The notes under the pieces: model-generated
Told to the model about the DNA's origin: nothing
The model's database searches: none
The model's input: only the letters and a program-made list of their open reading frames with translations
Position numbers and translations under genes: made by a program
In this document: positions 21,930 to 31,757 of the stretch, piece after piece
Numbering within the stretch: position 1 is the first letter of the stretch
Layout of the letters: each line of letters starts with the position of its first letter
Assembly: GCA_019359015.1 (NCBI GenBank)
Contig: JAHHID010000054.1
Span: 1-51,707 of the forward strand
Direction: 5' to 3'
DNA from: Spirirestis rafaelensis WJT71-NPBG6
GTDB lineage: Bacteria; Cyanobacteriota; Cyanobacteriia; Cyanobacteriales; Nostocaceae
Length of the DNA: 51,707 bases

Positions 21930-22068
21930 GATTTTATGTAAAAAAGTCTTTGTATTAAGTATAGCTATGCGTCAAAGCGTTTTTCAAGGCAGAGGAACAC
22001 AGAGTCAGTGCTAAGGGACGCAGAGTTGTTCTTTACATTTATATAGTCTTGGAATATCCACCACCTAA

Positions 22069-23052
22069 TTAAAATACTCCGGAAAATAGTTTACCAATTT
22101 GCGCTAAATCGACATTTCCACCGCTGATGATGACACCAATTTTTGCCTCGGATGCTGTTACTATACCTTCTAATAAAGCTGCTGCTGCTAACACTCCGGT
22201 GGGTTCAACGACAATTTTCAACCGTTCCCATAAGAAAAACATTGTCCGAAGAATCGCTTCTTCAGATACCGCCACCATATCATCAACATAATGCAGCACG
22301 AGCGGGAAAGTTATTTTACCCAAGCTGGGAGTACGCGCACCGTCAGCAATGGTATTAGGATTGTTTACAGTATGTAAATTTTTGCTATGAAATGAGCGTG
22401 TAGCATCGTCGGCAAGTTGTGGTTCTACGCCGATTACTTGACAATTTGGTGAAAGTGCTTTGCAGGCGATCGCACAACCGGAAAGTAATCCTCCACCCCC
22501 ACAACAAACTAACAGCAAGTCCAATTCGCCAACTTCTTCAATTAATTCTAAAGCTGTTGTACCTTGTCCGGCAATTATATGAGGATGGTCGTAAGGAGGA
22601 ATCAGTGTTAAACCTCTTTCTTTTACTATAGTTTCGGCTAATTCTTCTCTGTTGGTTTGCTCTCTATTATATAGAATCACCTCCGCACCATAACCCCTAG
22701 TAGCAGTTTGTTTGACGGCGGGTGCATCATCAGGCATTACAATAGTGGTAGGAATATTTAATAATTGTCCGGCTAAGGCGATTCCTTGAGCATGATTCCC
22801 AGATGAAAATGTCAAAACACCTTTTTGTTTTTGGCTTTCAGATAGTTGCGACAGCGCATTATATGCACCTCGAAATTTAAAAGATCCAGTGCGTTGAAAA
22901 TTTTCGCATTTAAAAAATACTTGGCTGTTGATGCGTTGATTAACAGTTCTCGAAGTTAGAACTGGGGTACGATGGGCAATTCCAGCAAGACGTTTTGCAG
23001 CTGCTTGCACATCAGTTATAGTGATAGAATTATGCTGGGACATGAATGGCAT
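22069..23052 (-). CDS. PLP-dependent serine/threonine dehydratase or threo-3-hydroxyaspartate ammonia-lyase
   Basis: About 327 residues of the fold-type II PLP family. The Schiff-base Lys is in GSFKFRGAYNAL, the substrate loop in SSGNHAQGIA, and the phosphate loop in CCGGGGLLSG. The length without a regulatory ACT domain fits serine racemase, threo-3-hydroxyaspartate ammonia-lyase or catabolic threonine dehydratase rather than biosynthetic IlvA. It would deaminate a hydroxy amino acid to a keto acid and ammonia. The start overlaps the upstream acetyltransferase gene by about 20 nt (ATG 23052 or 23043), suggesting coupled translation. Confidence 0.85.
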   Translation of the reverse strand: MPFMSQHNSITITDVQAAAKRLAGIAHRTPVLTSRTVNQRINSQVFFKCENFQRTGSFKFRGAYNALSQLSESQKQKGVLTFSSGNHAQGIALAGQLLNIPTTIVMPDDAPAVKQTATRGYGAEVILYNREQTNREELAETIVKERGLTLIPPYDHPHIIAGQGTTALELIEEVGELDLLLVCCGGGGLLSGCAIACKALSPNCQVIGVEPQLADDATRSFHSKNLHTVNNPNTIADGARTPSLGKITFPLVLHYVDDMVAVSEEAILRTMFFLWERLKIVVEPTGVLAAAALLEGIVTASEAKIGVIISGGNVDLAQIGKLFSGVF

Positions 23053-23890
23053 TGTTTTCTATAAAAGAGTAATCATACCAATCATTTATAGATTGATAAC
23101 CAATGGCTTGGTATATATGATTAGATGTTGGGTTTGCCAAGTCAGTGAACAAAAAGCAGTATTTATATCCTTGGTTCAATAAAGTTTGACTCAATGCCGC
23201 TACGCAAGCACTGGCGTAACCCTTTTTGCGATATTCTGGGGGCGTATACACCATATTAATACTCGCACCGTTGGGCGTTATTCCCCCACGACAAGCGATT
23301 GATACAGGAACTTCATCTTGCCAAATGTAAGCAGTACTTTGCTGTAAAGTGTGTTCAATCCAGCATTTTGGATCTGACTCAATACTACCAGATGTTTCCA
23401 CCGAAAAGGCTTCATACCAGCGCAAAAGAAGTTCTTTGTCTGTTTCTGTCGCTACCCGTAAATAACCAGGTGCTTGGGAAATCGGCTGCACTTTTTCCAG
23501 TTGAAAGCAATGCAGTTTCTTGATTAATTGGTAGGATTGACCAGTTAGCGATCGCCATACTTCCGCAAAAGCTTTTGCCTCGTTCATGGGAGCAGTAACT
23601 CCCGGTAATGATTGAATCAGGTATAAATCTTGAGCGATCGCCTCCACCGCTGCAAAATCTTGAATCTTGGATAAAAGTAACCTGTGAGGTGGTGTTCTCA
23701 TCGCAACTGCAACAATATTTCCGTCTGTTTCTACAGTTGCTAAATAAGGCTTTTCCCCATAGCGTTCTGGGTTGTAAATTAAAACGTTAGTAATTCCCAG
23801 CAGCAGGAAATGAAGTGCTTCCTCACTCAGCAAGTAATCTTTAACCCGCTGATAAAATTGACTTGCATCTTCATACCGATGAACTTTCAT
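23030..23890 (-). CDS. GNAT family N-acetyltransferase (intact copy)
   Basis: About 286 residues from ATG 23890 (MKVHRYEDASQFYQRV). The C-terminal half is a GNAT domain with the acetyl-CoA loop VYTPPEYRKKGYASACVAAL and ending TSNHIYQAIGYQ. The N-terminal half is a family-specific domain. Substrate unknown. It is the intact member of a tandem duplication: the next gene upstream (23926-26295) is a close paralogue split by an insertion sequence. It overlaps the downstream ammonia-lyase gene. Confidence 0.87.
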   Translation of the reverse strand: MKVHRYEDASQFYQRVKDYLLSEEALHFLLLGITNVLIYNPERYGEKPYLATVETDGNIVAVAMRTPPHRLLLSKIQDFAAVEAIAQDLYLIQSLPGVTAPMNEAKAFAEVWRSLTGQSYQLIKKLHCFQLEKVQPISQAPGYLRVATETDKELLLRWYEAFSVETSGSIESDPKCWIEHTLQQSTAYIWQDEVPVSIACRGGITPNGASINMVYTPPEYRKKGYASACVAALSQTLLNQGYKYCFLFTDLANPTSNHIYQAIGYQSINDWYDYSFIENNAIHVPA

Positions 23891-24291
23891 TTTACTCTGC
23901 GCCTCCGCCCCTAGAAGTGAATAAATCATCCCCCAAAGAAAGAATAATCATACAAATCTCCTACCGATTGATAACCGATCGCCTGATAAATATGGTTAGA
24001 AGTAGGGTTTGCCAAGTCGGTGAACAAAAAGCAGTATTTGTGTCCGCGAGATAGTAAAATCTGGCTCAAAGCTGCGACACAAGAACTAGCGTAACCCTTG
24101 CCACGGTGTTCCGGTGGTGTGTAAACTACACTAATTGCCGCACCGTTGGGCGTTATCCCAACATTACAAGCCATTGAGACGGGGGTTTCATCCTCCCAAA
24201 GGTAAGCAGTACCTCGCTGTAAATGACGCTCAACAGCGCGTTCTGTATTTGTCGCAGCAATAGCCAAAGCTTCCACTACAAAAGCTTCAAA

Positions 24292-25812
24292 CTGGACTTT
24301 AGACTAAAAAGCACAAAATGACTCAGGGAAGCTGAGTTTGGAAGAAGCAAAAAGGAAAATTCAAAAAATTAGAAATCAAGCGGTTTTTTGGTCGGCTTTA
24401 CGTGAAGATGAAGTACGCTTTTTAACTATAGGATAGCGAATCCTACTAGCCCGTGGTTGTCCAGTCTTCCAACCAGGGGATTTACCTCGTGGTTTAGGCG
24501 GTGAGTGCAGGAGTAGAAACTCTGACCAAAATCCCAGGCATCGCTTGTGCAACTCGTCCTGGTGTGAATAGAGTCATCTGTTTTTGCCAAGGGAGCGGAT
24601 TATCAGTGACAATATCACGAGCCAGCCATAATTCCCAAGTCATAAGTGGCATGAGGTCACTCCATCGGTCACATTGTTGGGGAGTAGCAAGTTTAGGGAG
24701 TGTCCAATGCAAGCGTTGTTTAATAAACCGATACCAGTGGTCAACCGCAAAGCGTCGTAAATAAAGTTTCCACAGTTCAGACAAAGGCGGCATTTCTTGA
24801 CCCACAAAAGCCAACCACATTGGTTTGTTGACTCGTGGGCAGCCGTCTTCTTGCAGCCTTTCAACCAGTATAATGAACATCGGATGCTGTGGAGAAAGAC
24901 GAAAATGCTTTCTTGTCCAAAGCCGAATTCTGACTCTACCCAGTTTGGCATCAAGTTGTTCAATGGTTTGTTCTGGGTTAGACCAGGTACTGGCATCGTT
25001 GAGTTTAAACTTGTCTGCGTGTACTCGTGGTTTCCCGCGTCCTGAGTATGCTGGTGGTTCTCCCCATAAACACAAGTTGGAACGTAGCCGCATCAGTTTA
25101 TCGGCGTTAATGTCCGCAGTTTTGATTACAAATGGCGCACATCCGTATTCGTTGTCCCATAATGTGATTGGTCGTGATGGTAAATTGACATACTTGTTTT
25201 AGCTGCCAAGTCGCTTTATCTATCGGATTTTCCCAACTTGTAATTCGCTCATGTCTAAGTGGTAATGCCCAACTACCTTCAGTTTCCGGTATCCAAACGA
25301 TGGTACTATATCCGTATCCCAGAGTAACAGGACGACCCCCTCTTCCTCCAGCAGTATAATGCTCGTAGGTTCTTTCCTTGAGCGTGGGTGCATCCGGTCT
25401 TGACCATACTGTATGGTCTCCTGCCAAAATTATACGTCCAAGATTGGGTATTTTTTCGCTGTACAGCCTCATCAATTTGTTACGCTTTGGCCTAGTATCC
25501 TGTATTGCCTCATAGATACTTGACCATTGACGACGGAACACTGGACACATTGATAAATCTCCTAAGCTGTAAGCATTGCGTGTCAGTAATATTGCATCCA
25601 TTAGTTCAAATGTTGCATCCTTTGCCCGACATAAACACTCGTATGCTGCTTGACGGAATTCCCTCAATTGTGCAAAAACATCCATAACGGCAGATGAAGG
25701 TTAGTAGTGCTTGTTTCATCTTCCGTTACTGGGGTGCTTGTTCTTACAGGCATCCCTTCATTTTTTGCAGTCCTACTATTTACCGATCGCTCTCTTTTAG
25801 TCTAAAGTCCAG
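24292..25812 (-). mobile_element. Insertion sequence with DDE-type transposase
   Basis: 1521 bp with terminal inverted repeats beginning CTGGACTTTAGACTAAAA (left end 24292, right end complementary at about 25795-25812). It is flanked by the direct repeat TTCAAA (24286-24291 and 25813-25818). The family looks like an IS701/IS4-related group by its transposase, but I did not confirm it. Intact ends and target duplication imply a fairly recent insertion, although the transposase is already broken. Confidence 0.88.
24376..25685 (-). pseudogene. Frameshifted IS transposase
   Basis: The N-terminal frame (25107-25685) contains LAGDHTVWSRPDAPTLKERT, with the first catalytic Asp. The C-terminal frame (24494-25093) contains AVDHWYRFIKQRLHW, with the region of the last acidic residue. 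A single-base shift near 25181-25190 separates them: in the other frame the join would read LWDNEYGCAPF. A second shift near 24494 cuts off a basic tail ending at 24376 (KSPGWKTGQPRASRIRY). The enzyme is probably inactive unless frameshifting restores it. Confidence 0.82.
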
Positions 25813-26311
25813 TTCAAACCAATTGATAAGCAATTGGCGATCGCGCTCAGTCGCTTGACGTAATTGACCCACAGATGAAGAAATCTTCTGAACCTGTTTC
25901 AATTGAAAAGCACCCAGCGCCATTTTCATTTCGTAGCATTGACTGGTAAGCGATCGCCAAGTTTCTGCAAAAGCTTTTGCCTCAGCATTAGGAGCATTGA
26001 CCCCCGGTAATGAATTTTCTGTGAGGTGTAAGTCTTGAGCGATCGCTTCTATTGCCCTAAAATCCTGTATTTTGGACAATAGCAAGTTTCGGGATGGTAT
26101 TCTCATTGCTACTGCAAAGATATTTCCCTCAGCTTCCACGGTTGCTAAAAGTGGCTTTTCGTCGAAGCGTTCGGGATTGTGAATCAAGCTGTGGCAAAGT
26201 GCAAGCTGCACGTTATGAAGTGCTTCATCTCTAAGCAAGTAATCTTTTACCCGGTCATAAAATTGATTTGCATCCTGATATCGATGGACTTTCATTTCAA
26301 TTACCCAAATT

Positions 26312-27523
26312 TTAGTTGCCAGTATTACTGCTCATTTGTTCTCGCAAAATAGCAACTTGAGAAATGATAATTTTCTCCATCACTCCAGCTTCCATAGTTC
26401 CCATCCAGCGAATCATAGATGAGAGAAATAGTTCTTTCAAGTAAGCGAAAGAAAAGCCATCTGTCATTGCAACTATCTGATTTAAAACATCTTCAGATAG
26501 ACGCATTGCAGTTTGCAGGCGATTGTTCCAAAATTCTATGTAAGCTTGTCGTACTGTGATATCTGGCAGTTCAAAATGATACTTGCGGTCAAAACGACTG
26601 GGGCGATCGCGAATTGCTGAATCTAAACGTTGTGGATGATTAGTTGTCGCAATAGTGACAATTCCCTCATTATAGGCAAAACCATCAAGTTCATTCAAAA
26701 AGAAAGAGCGATTTTCGTCAGTTAATAAAGAATCGATATCTTCTAAAACCAAAATACAAGGAGCAGATTGTCGTGCTTGTTTGAAGACTTGACGGATGTT
26801 TTCGCTATCAGTAGCGTACTCTGATTTAAAGCTTTTAATGTACAAGCAAGGCTGCTGCATTTTATTAATTAATGCTTTTACCGTGTGTGTCTTGCCGTTT
26901 CCTGGGGAACCGATGAACAAAATTCCTCGCTTCCAAGGAACATTATAAGCTGCGTAAGTTTCGCGAGATGCAAAGAAGTTTATCAGGTCGTCTTGAATGT
27001 CTTGTTTGAGAGTGCCATGTAAGATGAGATTATCAAAGGTTGCACCTTGAATTGCTTGAAATAGTTCGGGATTTTTTGCCCAGTAACCATCTTCAAATAC
27101 TAAAACTTCATCGCGAATTTCTGAATTCCAATCACAAACAGCAGTAAAAAACTTTTCAGCAACTTCTTTGGTATCAGCCAAAATCCAGTAATAGCGAATT
27201 TTACAATAACCTTCCTGCCAACTAATTAAAAGTACGTCGATTTTATGCCCTTGCCATATCACCTCGAAGTTAGCATTTTCGGTATAATTGTAAATTTTAT
27301 TTTCCATTCCATCCCAACCAGTGAGAATCTGGTTGTGGATAGATGTTTGTTGGTGAAGAAAGCAAAAGTTTGCTTCTGCATACTTCTCTAAATTAAATGT
27401 AGAATCGCTACCTTCTACCAGCGCTTTTTTAGGATAAAGCGCGGCTAATTGTTGACTGACATGGTAAGCGATCGCATTATTAGGAAGGCTAAGTGCTTCT
27501 GTAATCAATTGTTGGATTTTCAC
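26312..27523 (-). CDS. AAA+ ATPase, BCS1-like Walker B
   Basis: 403 residues. The N-terminal 190 residues are unique. The AAA+ domain at about 195-345 has Walker A GSPGNGKT, Walker B CILVLEDIDSLL (ED order, as in BCS1-type AAA proteins), sensor 1 TIATTNHPQRLD, and arginine-finger region RDRPSRFDRKYHF. A helical C-terminal lid follows. The partner and substrate are unknown. A second AAA+ gene lies 126 nt upstream on the same strand and both are probably cotranscribed, suggesting a two-ATPase system. Homologous pairs occur in filamentous cyanobacteria as I recall. Confidence 0.82.
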   Translation of the reverse strand: MKIQQLITEALSLPNNAIAYHVSQQLAALYPKKALVEGSDSTFNLEKYAEANFCFLHQQTSIHNQILTGWDGMENKIYNYTENANFEVIWQGHKIDVLLISWQEGYCKIRYYWILADTKEVAEKFFTAVCDWNSEIRDEVLVFEDGYWAKNPELFQAIQGATFDNLILHGTLKQDIQDDLINFFASRETYAAYNVPWKRGILFIGSPGNGKTHTVKALINKMQQPCLYIKSFKSEYATDSENIRQVFKQARQSAPCILVLEDIDSLLTDENRSFFLNELDGFAYNEGIVTIATTNHPQRLDSAIRDRPSRFDRKYHFELPDITVRQAYIEFWNNRLQTAMRLSEDVLNQIVAMTDGFSFAYLKELFLSSMIRWMGTMEAGVMEKIIISQVAILREQMSSNTGN

Positions 27524-27649
27524 GTTTATTTAGTCTCCTGGTTGTGGCATGATAATCAGTACGCTTGGAGATTATCTACAAGACATCTAGGACAAATTCC
27601 TGATATTAATATTATTTAAGTTTTTCTACACAGATTTTGTTTGTAAGGC

Positions 27650-28852
27650 TTAAACAAATTTTTGCTCAAACTTATACATCAAATCTATCCTACCTTTACG
27701 TAACATTGCCGGGTCTAATCTTTCAGTTGTGTTGCAAGTCATCAAAATAACCAAACGCTGTTGCATTTGAATCCCAGATTCATCAATTACACTTTGGTAT
27801 AAAGTGCCATCCAACAAACTGAGAATATGTTCCGTTTTATTATTGTATTGCGCTACTTCGCTGGCACGGTCTTGTGCTAAGTTATCAGCTTCGTTAATGA
27901 TGATACAAATTCTTTCTAAATATGTGGGTGGGACAAAGTTAGCGATCGCATCGTGATCTAAAATGAAAATCACATATCCTAAAGGCACAAGAATTTCTTT
28001 TGCTACAGCTTGCGTCCATACCGTTTTACCTGTACCCGGTTCACCATGTACTAAAACTGCTAACTGCTTTTGATTGAGAACCGCTTGCTGTACTGAATCT
28101 GTAAAACTTTGGATATCTTCTGGAAAACTCCGAATCGCAAATTGACTGTGAACCTTACCCACACGGCTTTGATATCCACTCAGCATCATTGCCAAATCAT
28201 AAGTTGCTTTGTTAATTAATGGCGTTAAATTTCTTGCCATTAAAGTATACTGTCGTCGTCCGCGATCGTAAGGATCAATTTGCAACCAAACATCATGCTT
28301 AGACCAGTAAGCATAAACTGTATTTATAACATCTAAGCGTTCCCAGTTAACAAATCGTTGCACCGGAAAATAAAAATCTCTTTCTAAATAGTATTGGGTA
28401 ATAATATCAGGACGACCTAATAATTCTAAAACTCTTAATACAGTAATTTCCTGAAGTCTATTAAGAACGTAATCAATAGGGATACTGTTGCGACTCACAA
28501 ATTGAACGATGGGCGTTTCTGTACTTAAAACATCTTTATATCGATGATCTGGTGAGTTAGGTTCTGGTGTGATGTAATTCCAAAGCTTCTCAATTTCGTA
28601 ACGGGTATTATCAGAAACAACATTTAATATATTAGCCCACCAAGTATAATTACTCCGCCCCAAATTATCAGCAATATTACTTGCTAAATTCAAACTTTTT
28701 TGAGTTAATTCTCCAGCGTCGGTATACAACAAATGCCACAAAAATCCCCAGTCAAATTCTCGGTTAAATGGTCGCCAACCGCTAGCAAGTAAGCTTTGAC
28801 GATTGTTATTTGTTGGAGCGCCTTCATTTTGTCTAAAATAATCAAAATCCAT
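27650..28852 (-). CDS. AAA+ ATPase with Asn-Glu Walker B
   Basis: 400 residues. The N-terminal 230 residues are unique and rich in Trp and Tyr. The AAA+ domain has Walker A GEPGTGKTVW, sensor 1 VILMTCNTTERLDPAML and the finger region RKGRIDLMYKF. The Walker B reads RICIIINEADN, with Asn in place of the first Asp; the catalytic Glu is kept. It precedes the other AAA+ gene in the same orientation. The domain architecture matches that neighbour, so they may form a mixed ring. Function unknown. Confidence 0.8.
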   Translation of the reverse strand: MDFDYFRQNEGAPTNNNRQSLLASGWRPFNREFDWGFLWHLLYTDAGELTQKSLNLASNIADNLGRSNYTWWANILNVVSDNTRYEIEKLWNYITPEPNSPDHRYKDVLSTETPIVQFVSRNSIPIDYVLNRLQEITVLRVLELLGRPDIITQYYLERDFYFPVQRFVNWERLDVINTVYAYWSKHDVWLQIDPYDRGRRQYTLMARNLTPLINKATYDLAMMLSGYQSRVGKVHSQFAIRSFPEDIQSFTDSVQQAVLNQKQLAVLVHGEPGTGKTVWTQAVAKEILVPLGYVIFILDHDAIANFVPPTYLERICIIINEADNLAQDRASEVAQYNNKTEHILSLLDGTLYQSVIDESGIQMQQRLVILMTCNTTERLDPAMLRKGRIDLMYKFEQKFV

Positions 28853-29168
28853 ATTTTAATTTGTGCGGCGGTGGTTGAGTTGTTCTGTTGTAATCTAGGA
28901 GATGGGAAAAAAGTTTTCTTGTAATATAACTTACATCTTGCACTATGAACGCCGACAGGTTAAGACCTGCGCTTACTCGCACGGCTGACTGTCGCAAAAC
29001 CTGCCCACAGAAGTCATGGAGGAACCTGTGTTAGTATAGCCGAGCCACTGCGCTCCATTGCGATGCTGACACTCACGCATGTGGGATCTAGGCTTAAGCG
29101 CAGCTAGGGCAACTAGGTGCTTTCTAATTATAGTAATTCTTCAGGCGATATTACCCTGCTATTTATTA
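28853..29168. other. Intergenic region with a possible mobile-element remnant
   Basis: Positions about 28945-29115 form a G/C-richer block (for example GAACGCCGACAGGTTAAGAC) unlike the A/T-rich flanks. It looks like a structured end of a mobile element, but I could not pair it with a known end. The promoter of the AAA+ pair should lie at about 28860-28930. Confidence 0.3.
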
Positions 29169-29375
29169 TTAATGTAGTTCAGTTCCATCTTGACAAAGTA
29201 GATAGCGATCGCTTATTAATTTCAGCACTACTCTACCGATTTCCGGATACGTTCTCTCAACAATTGGTTGCACGACAACACCTTCCATCATGCAATTTGG
29301 ACTTATGATACTATCAGCATTGGGATGAGTATGAAGGCTGTTTATTTTGACTACTTCAACTTTGAATATGCTCAT
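29169..29375 (-). pseudogene. RNA ligase with a large internal deletion
   Basis: A 68-codon frame. The first 23 residues (MSIFKVEVVKINSLHTHPNADS) match the start, and the last 38 (EGVVVQPIVERTYPEIGRVVLKL, SDRYLL) match the end, of DRB0094-type (Rnl5-like) RNA ligases. The catalytic nucleotidyltransferase core that normally lies between is gone, in frame. The product cannot ligate RNA. It neighbours an unknown gene 11 nt upstream, possibly its former operon partner. Confidence 0.65.
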
Positions 29376-29385
29376 AGTCTTAGCT

Positions 29386-30030
<645 letters not shown>

Positions 30031-30594
30031 TTATAAATGTATGATACTTTTGTTTATCGCTATCTTTATACTACATACGTAATACAAAGATGTCAAGGGG
30101 AGTAGACGGGAAATTTGCTAATTTTTACAACCTGGTATTGCTGAGTTGAGAAATCAAAACTAAAAAATAAGGGCTGAAGTCCTTACTAAAAAGTAATTCA
30201 CCCTTAAAAGTAATGTGATGAAGTACTAGTGGCAATATGCACGCGGGGTGTTGTGCAGAAAGTAGGCTAATATCATTATTCTGGCGTTGGTTAATCTTAT
30301 GATTTTAAAAATGTAGTGCAGTGGTATAATCTAAAATTATAATTAAAATTATTAACGTTTTATCACCTAACTGCTATCATTCTTTACATTTATCTCATAT
30401 AATCAAGAAGTGTCTGATAGCTTTGTAAGTTAGATATATTCTTTCCTCGTGCATGTGTTGAGTGGGCAAAGATTATCAGCTTTGAAGGTCAAAACAAGAG
30501 CCAGTCTAGAATGAGCGTGCGTTCGCTTTCTTGAGTGCCTCCGCTGTTGTCTCAATACAGGTAATGAATTTAAATATAATCTTCTGGAGAAGAT
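30031..30594. other. Intergenic region
   Basis: A/T-rich with no gene found. The downstream end should carry the promoter of the response regulator at 30595. A purine-rich GGAGAAG at about 30584-30591 is its ribosome binding site. Confidence 0.4.
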
Positions 30595-31044
30595 ATGGAT
30601 TTGGCAGGTTCTTACATTAGTGAAGAAAAGAAGCCCAACTATCCCCAGCCTTTGATTTTGGCGGTGGAAGATAACGATGACAATCTGCTGCTAATTACTT
30701 ATACCCTGGAGTCACTTGGTTGTAAGCTGATTTGTCAAACAGACAGTTTTTCAACGCTACTTGTGGCGAAAGAGTATCAGCCTGACTTGATACTGATGGA
30801 TATTTTGTTACCAGGTCTAAGTGGTATCGATGTTGTACGTTATCTAAAAAAAGAACCGCTAACTTCGGAAATTCCGGTGATAGCAGTTACAGCTTTAGCC
30901 AGCCCTGAGGAACGAGAACGTATCCTCATGGCTGGCTTTGATGATTATATCAGCAAGCCTTACATGATCGAAGACCTGGAAGCTTTGATTTGCCGCGTCT
31001 TGGGTAAAAAGCTAAATCCCCAATCATGTTTTGACCTACACTAA
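30595..31044 (+). CDS. Stand-alone response regulator (CheY-like)
   Basis: 149 residues with a single receiver domain. The acidic pair is in AVEDNDDN, the phospho-acceptor Asp in DLILMDILLPGLSG, the Thr in VIAVTALA and the Lys in ISKPY. There is no output domain, so it would act by protein contact, as in DivK/CheY-type relays. It opens a cluster of three kinases and three regulators and faces the convergent DUF2294 gene 8 nt away. Confidence 0.9.
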   Translation: MDLAGSYISEEKKPNYPQPLILAVEDNDDNLLLITYTLESLGCKLICQTDSFSTLLVAKEYQPDLILMDILLPGLSGIDVVRYLKKEPLTSEIPVIAVTALASPEERERILMAGFDDYISKPYMIEDLEALICRVLGKKLNPQSCFDLH

Positions 31045-31051
31045 CAGTAGG

Positions 31052-31492
31052 TTATTGAGCAGATGTCTCACTATCGCTTTTATCTGTATCTATTGTCTTT
31101 TTTTTAGTCTTGGAAGCTAAAGGCGAATTGCGAATATCTGGGGTATCTGTGAGTAAAGCAATAATTCCTGTGCGTCCTGTCTCTAGTGTGGCATCGCTAA
31201 GTAGTTCAACTACCTGGACATTTAATATACCTTCAATTAATGTTTTCAGTTGAGGTTGAATTGCTTCATCTAAATCAGATCGTACTTGTTCGGCAAGTTC
31301 TTGACGACCGCTTTGTGCTAGCAGCTGCTCTGGTTGAGTGATGGAATTTTCCAGGATGATGGTGAGATTGCTATCGGATAACTGACAGGTAACTTTACTG
31401 GGTTGGTGTCCTAGTTGCTCGCGGTACAAAGCTTGGATACGCTGCGCGAGTGTTCTTTGAATTTGTCCACGGGTTGGGGTTGATGTCGTCAT
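31052..31492 (-). CDS. DUF2294 family protein
   Basis: 146 residues. The core TRGQIQRTLAQRIQALYREQLG and GRTGIIALLTDTPDIR resembles DUF2294 proteins. The last 25 residues are a Lys/Ser/Asp-rich tail. The biochemical role is unknown; members often neighbour regulators. It is convergent with the CheY-like gene. Confidence 0.75.
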   Translation of the reverse strand: MTTSTPTRGQIQRTLAQRIQALYREQLGHQPSKVTCQLSDSNLTIILENSITQPEQLLAQSGRQELAEQVRSDLDEAIQPQLKTLIEGILNVQVVELLSDATLETGRTGIIALLTDTPDIRNSPLASKTKKKTIDTDKSDSETSAQ

Positions 31493-31757
31493 GTGTTGTT
31501 TACGGTAAAGATTTAGACAACAGCTGGTAAGCCAGAAACGATTGTAATCTACGTTTCTTGATTATTCATTACTTTCTGAGTTATCAGCGGTGGTGCGACT
31601 AAGCCGAATTTCTAACTAAATTTAGAACTTCATTTCTAACTGTGGTCATTATAGTAATAGCTACTACCAAAAATCAGCGTCCAAATGTAGTATTTCTCAC
31701 TCCTTTTTTATCAGTCTCCAGGTTTATTTGATTGGTAATTTTAGATATAGCTAATGG

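Larger units (their letters stand above)
23926..26295 (-). pseudogene. Second GNAT acetyltransferase, split by an insertion sequence
   Basis: The N-terminal part (25813-26295, MKVHRYQDANQFYDRV) and C-terminal part (23926-24291, with YTPPEHRGKGYASSCVAAL) are close to the intact neighbour. Joining them at the duplicated TTCAAA gives a continuous frame (INWFE-AFVVEALAI). The 1521-bp element between them (24292-25812) inactivates the gene. The short C-terminal frame could start internally, but would lack the N-domain. Confidence 0.88.

Noticed and set aside
25181-25190. Programmed frameshift in the IS transposase
   Set aside because: The site reads CAATTTA on the coding strand, not a standard X XXY YYZ slippery heptamer, the shift needed is +1, and a second shift exists near 24494. 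Decay is more likely.
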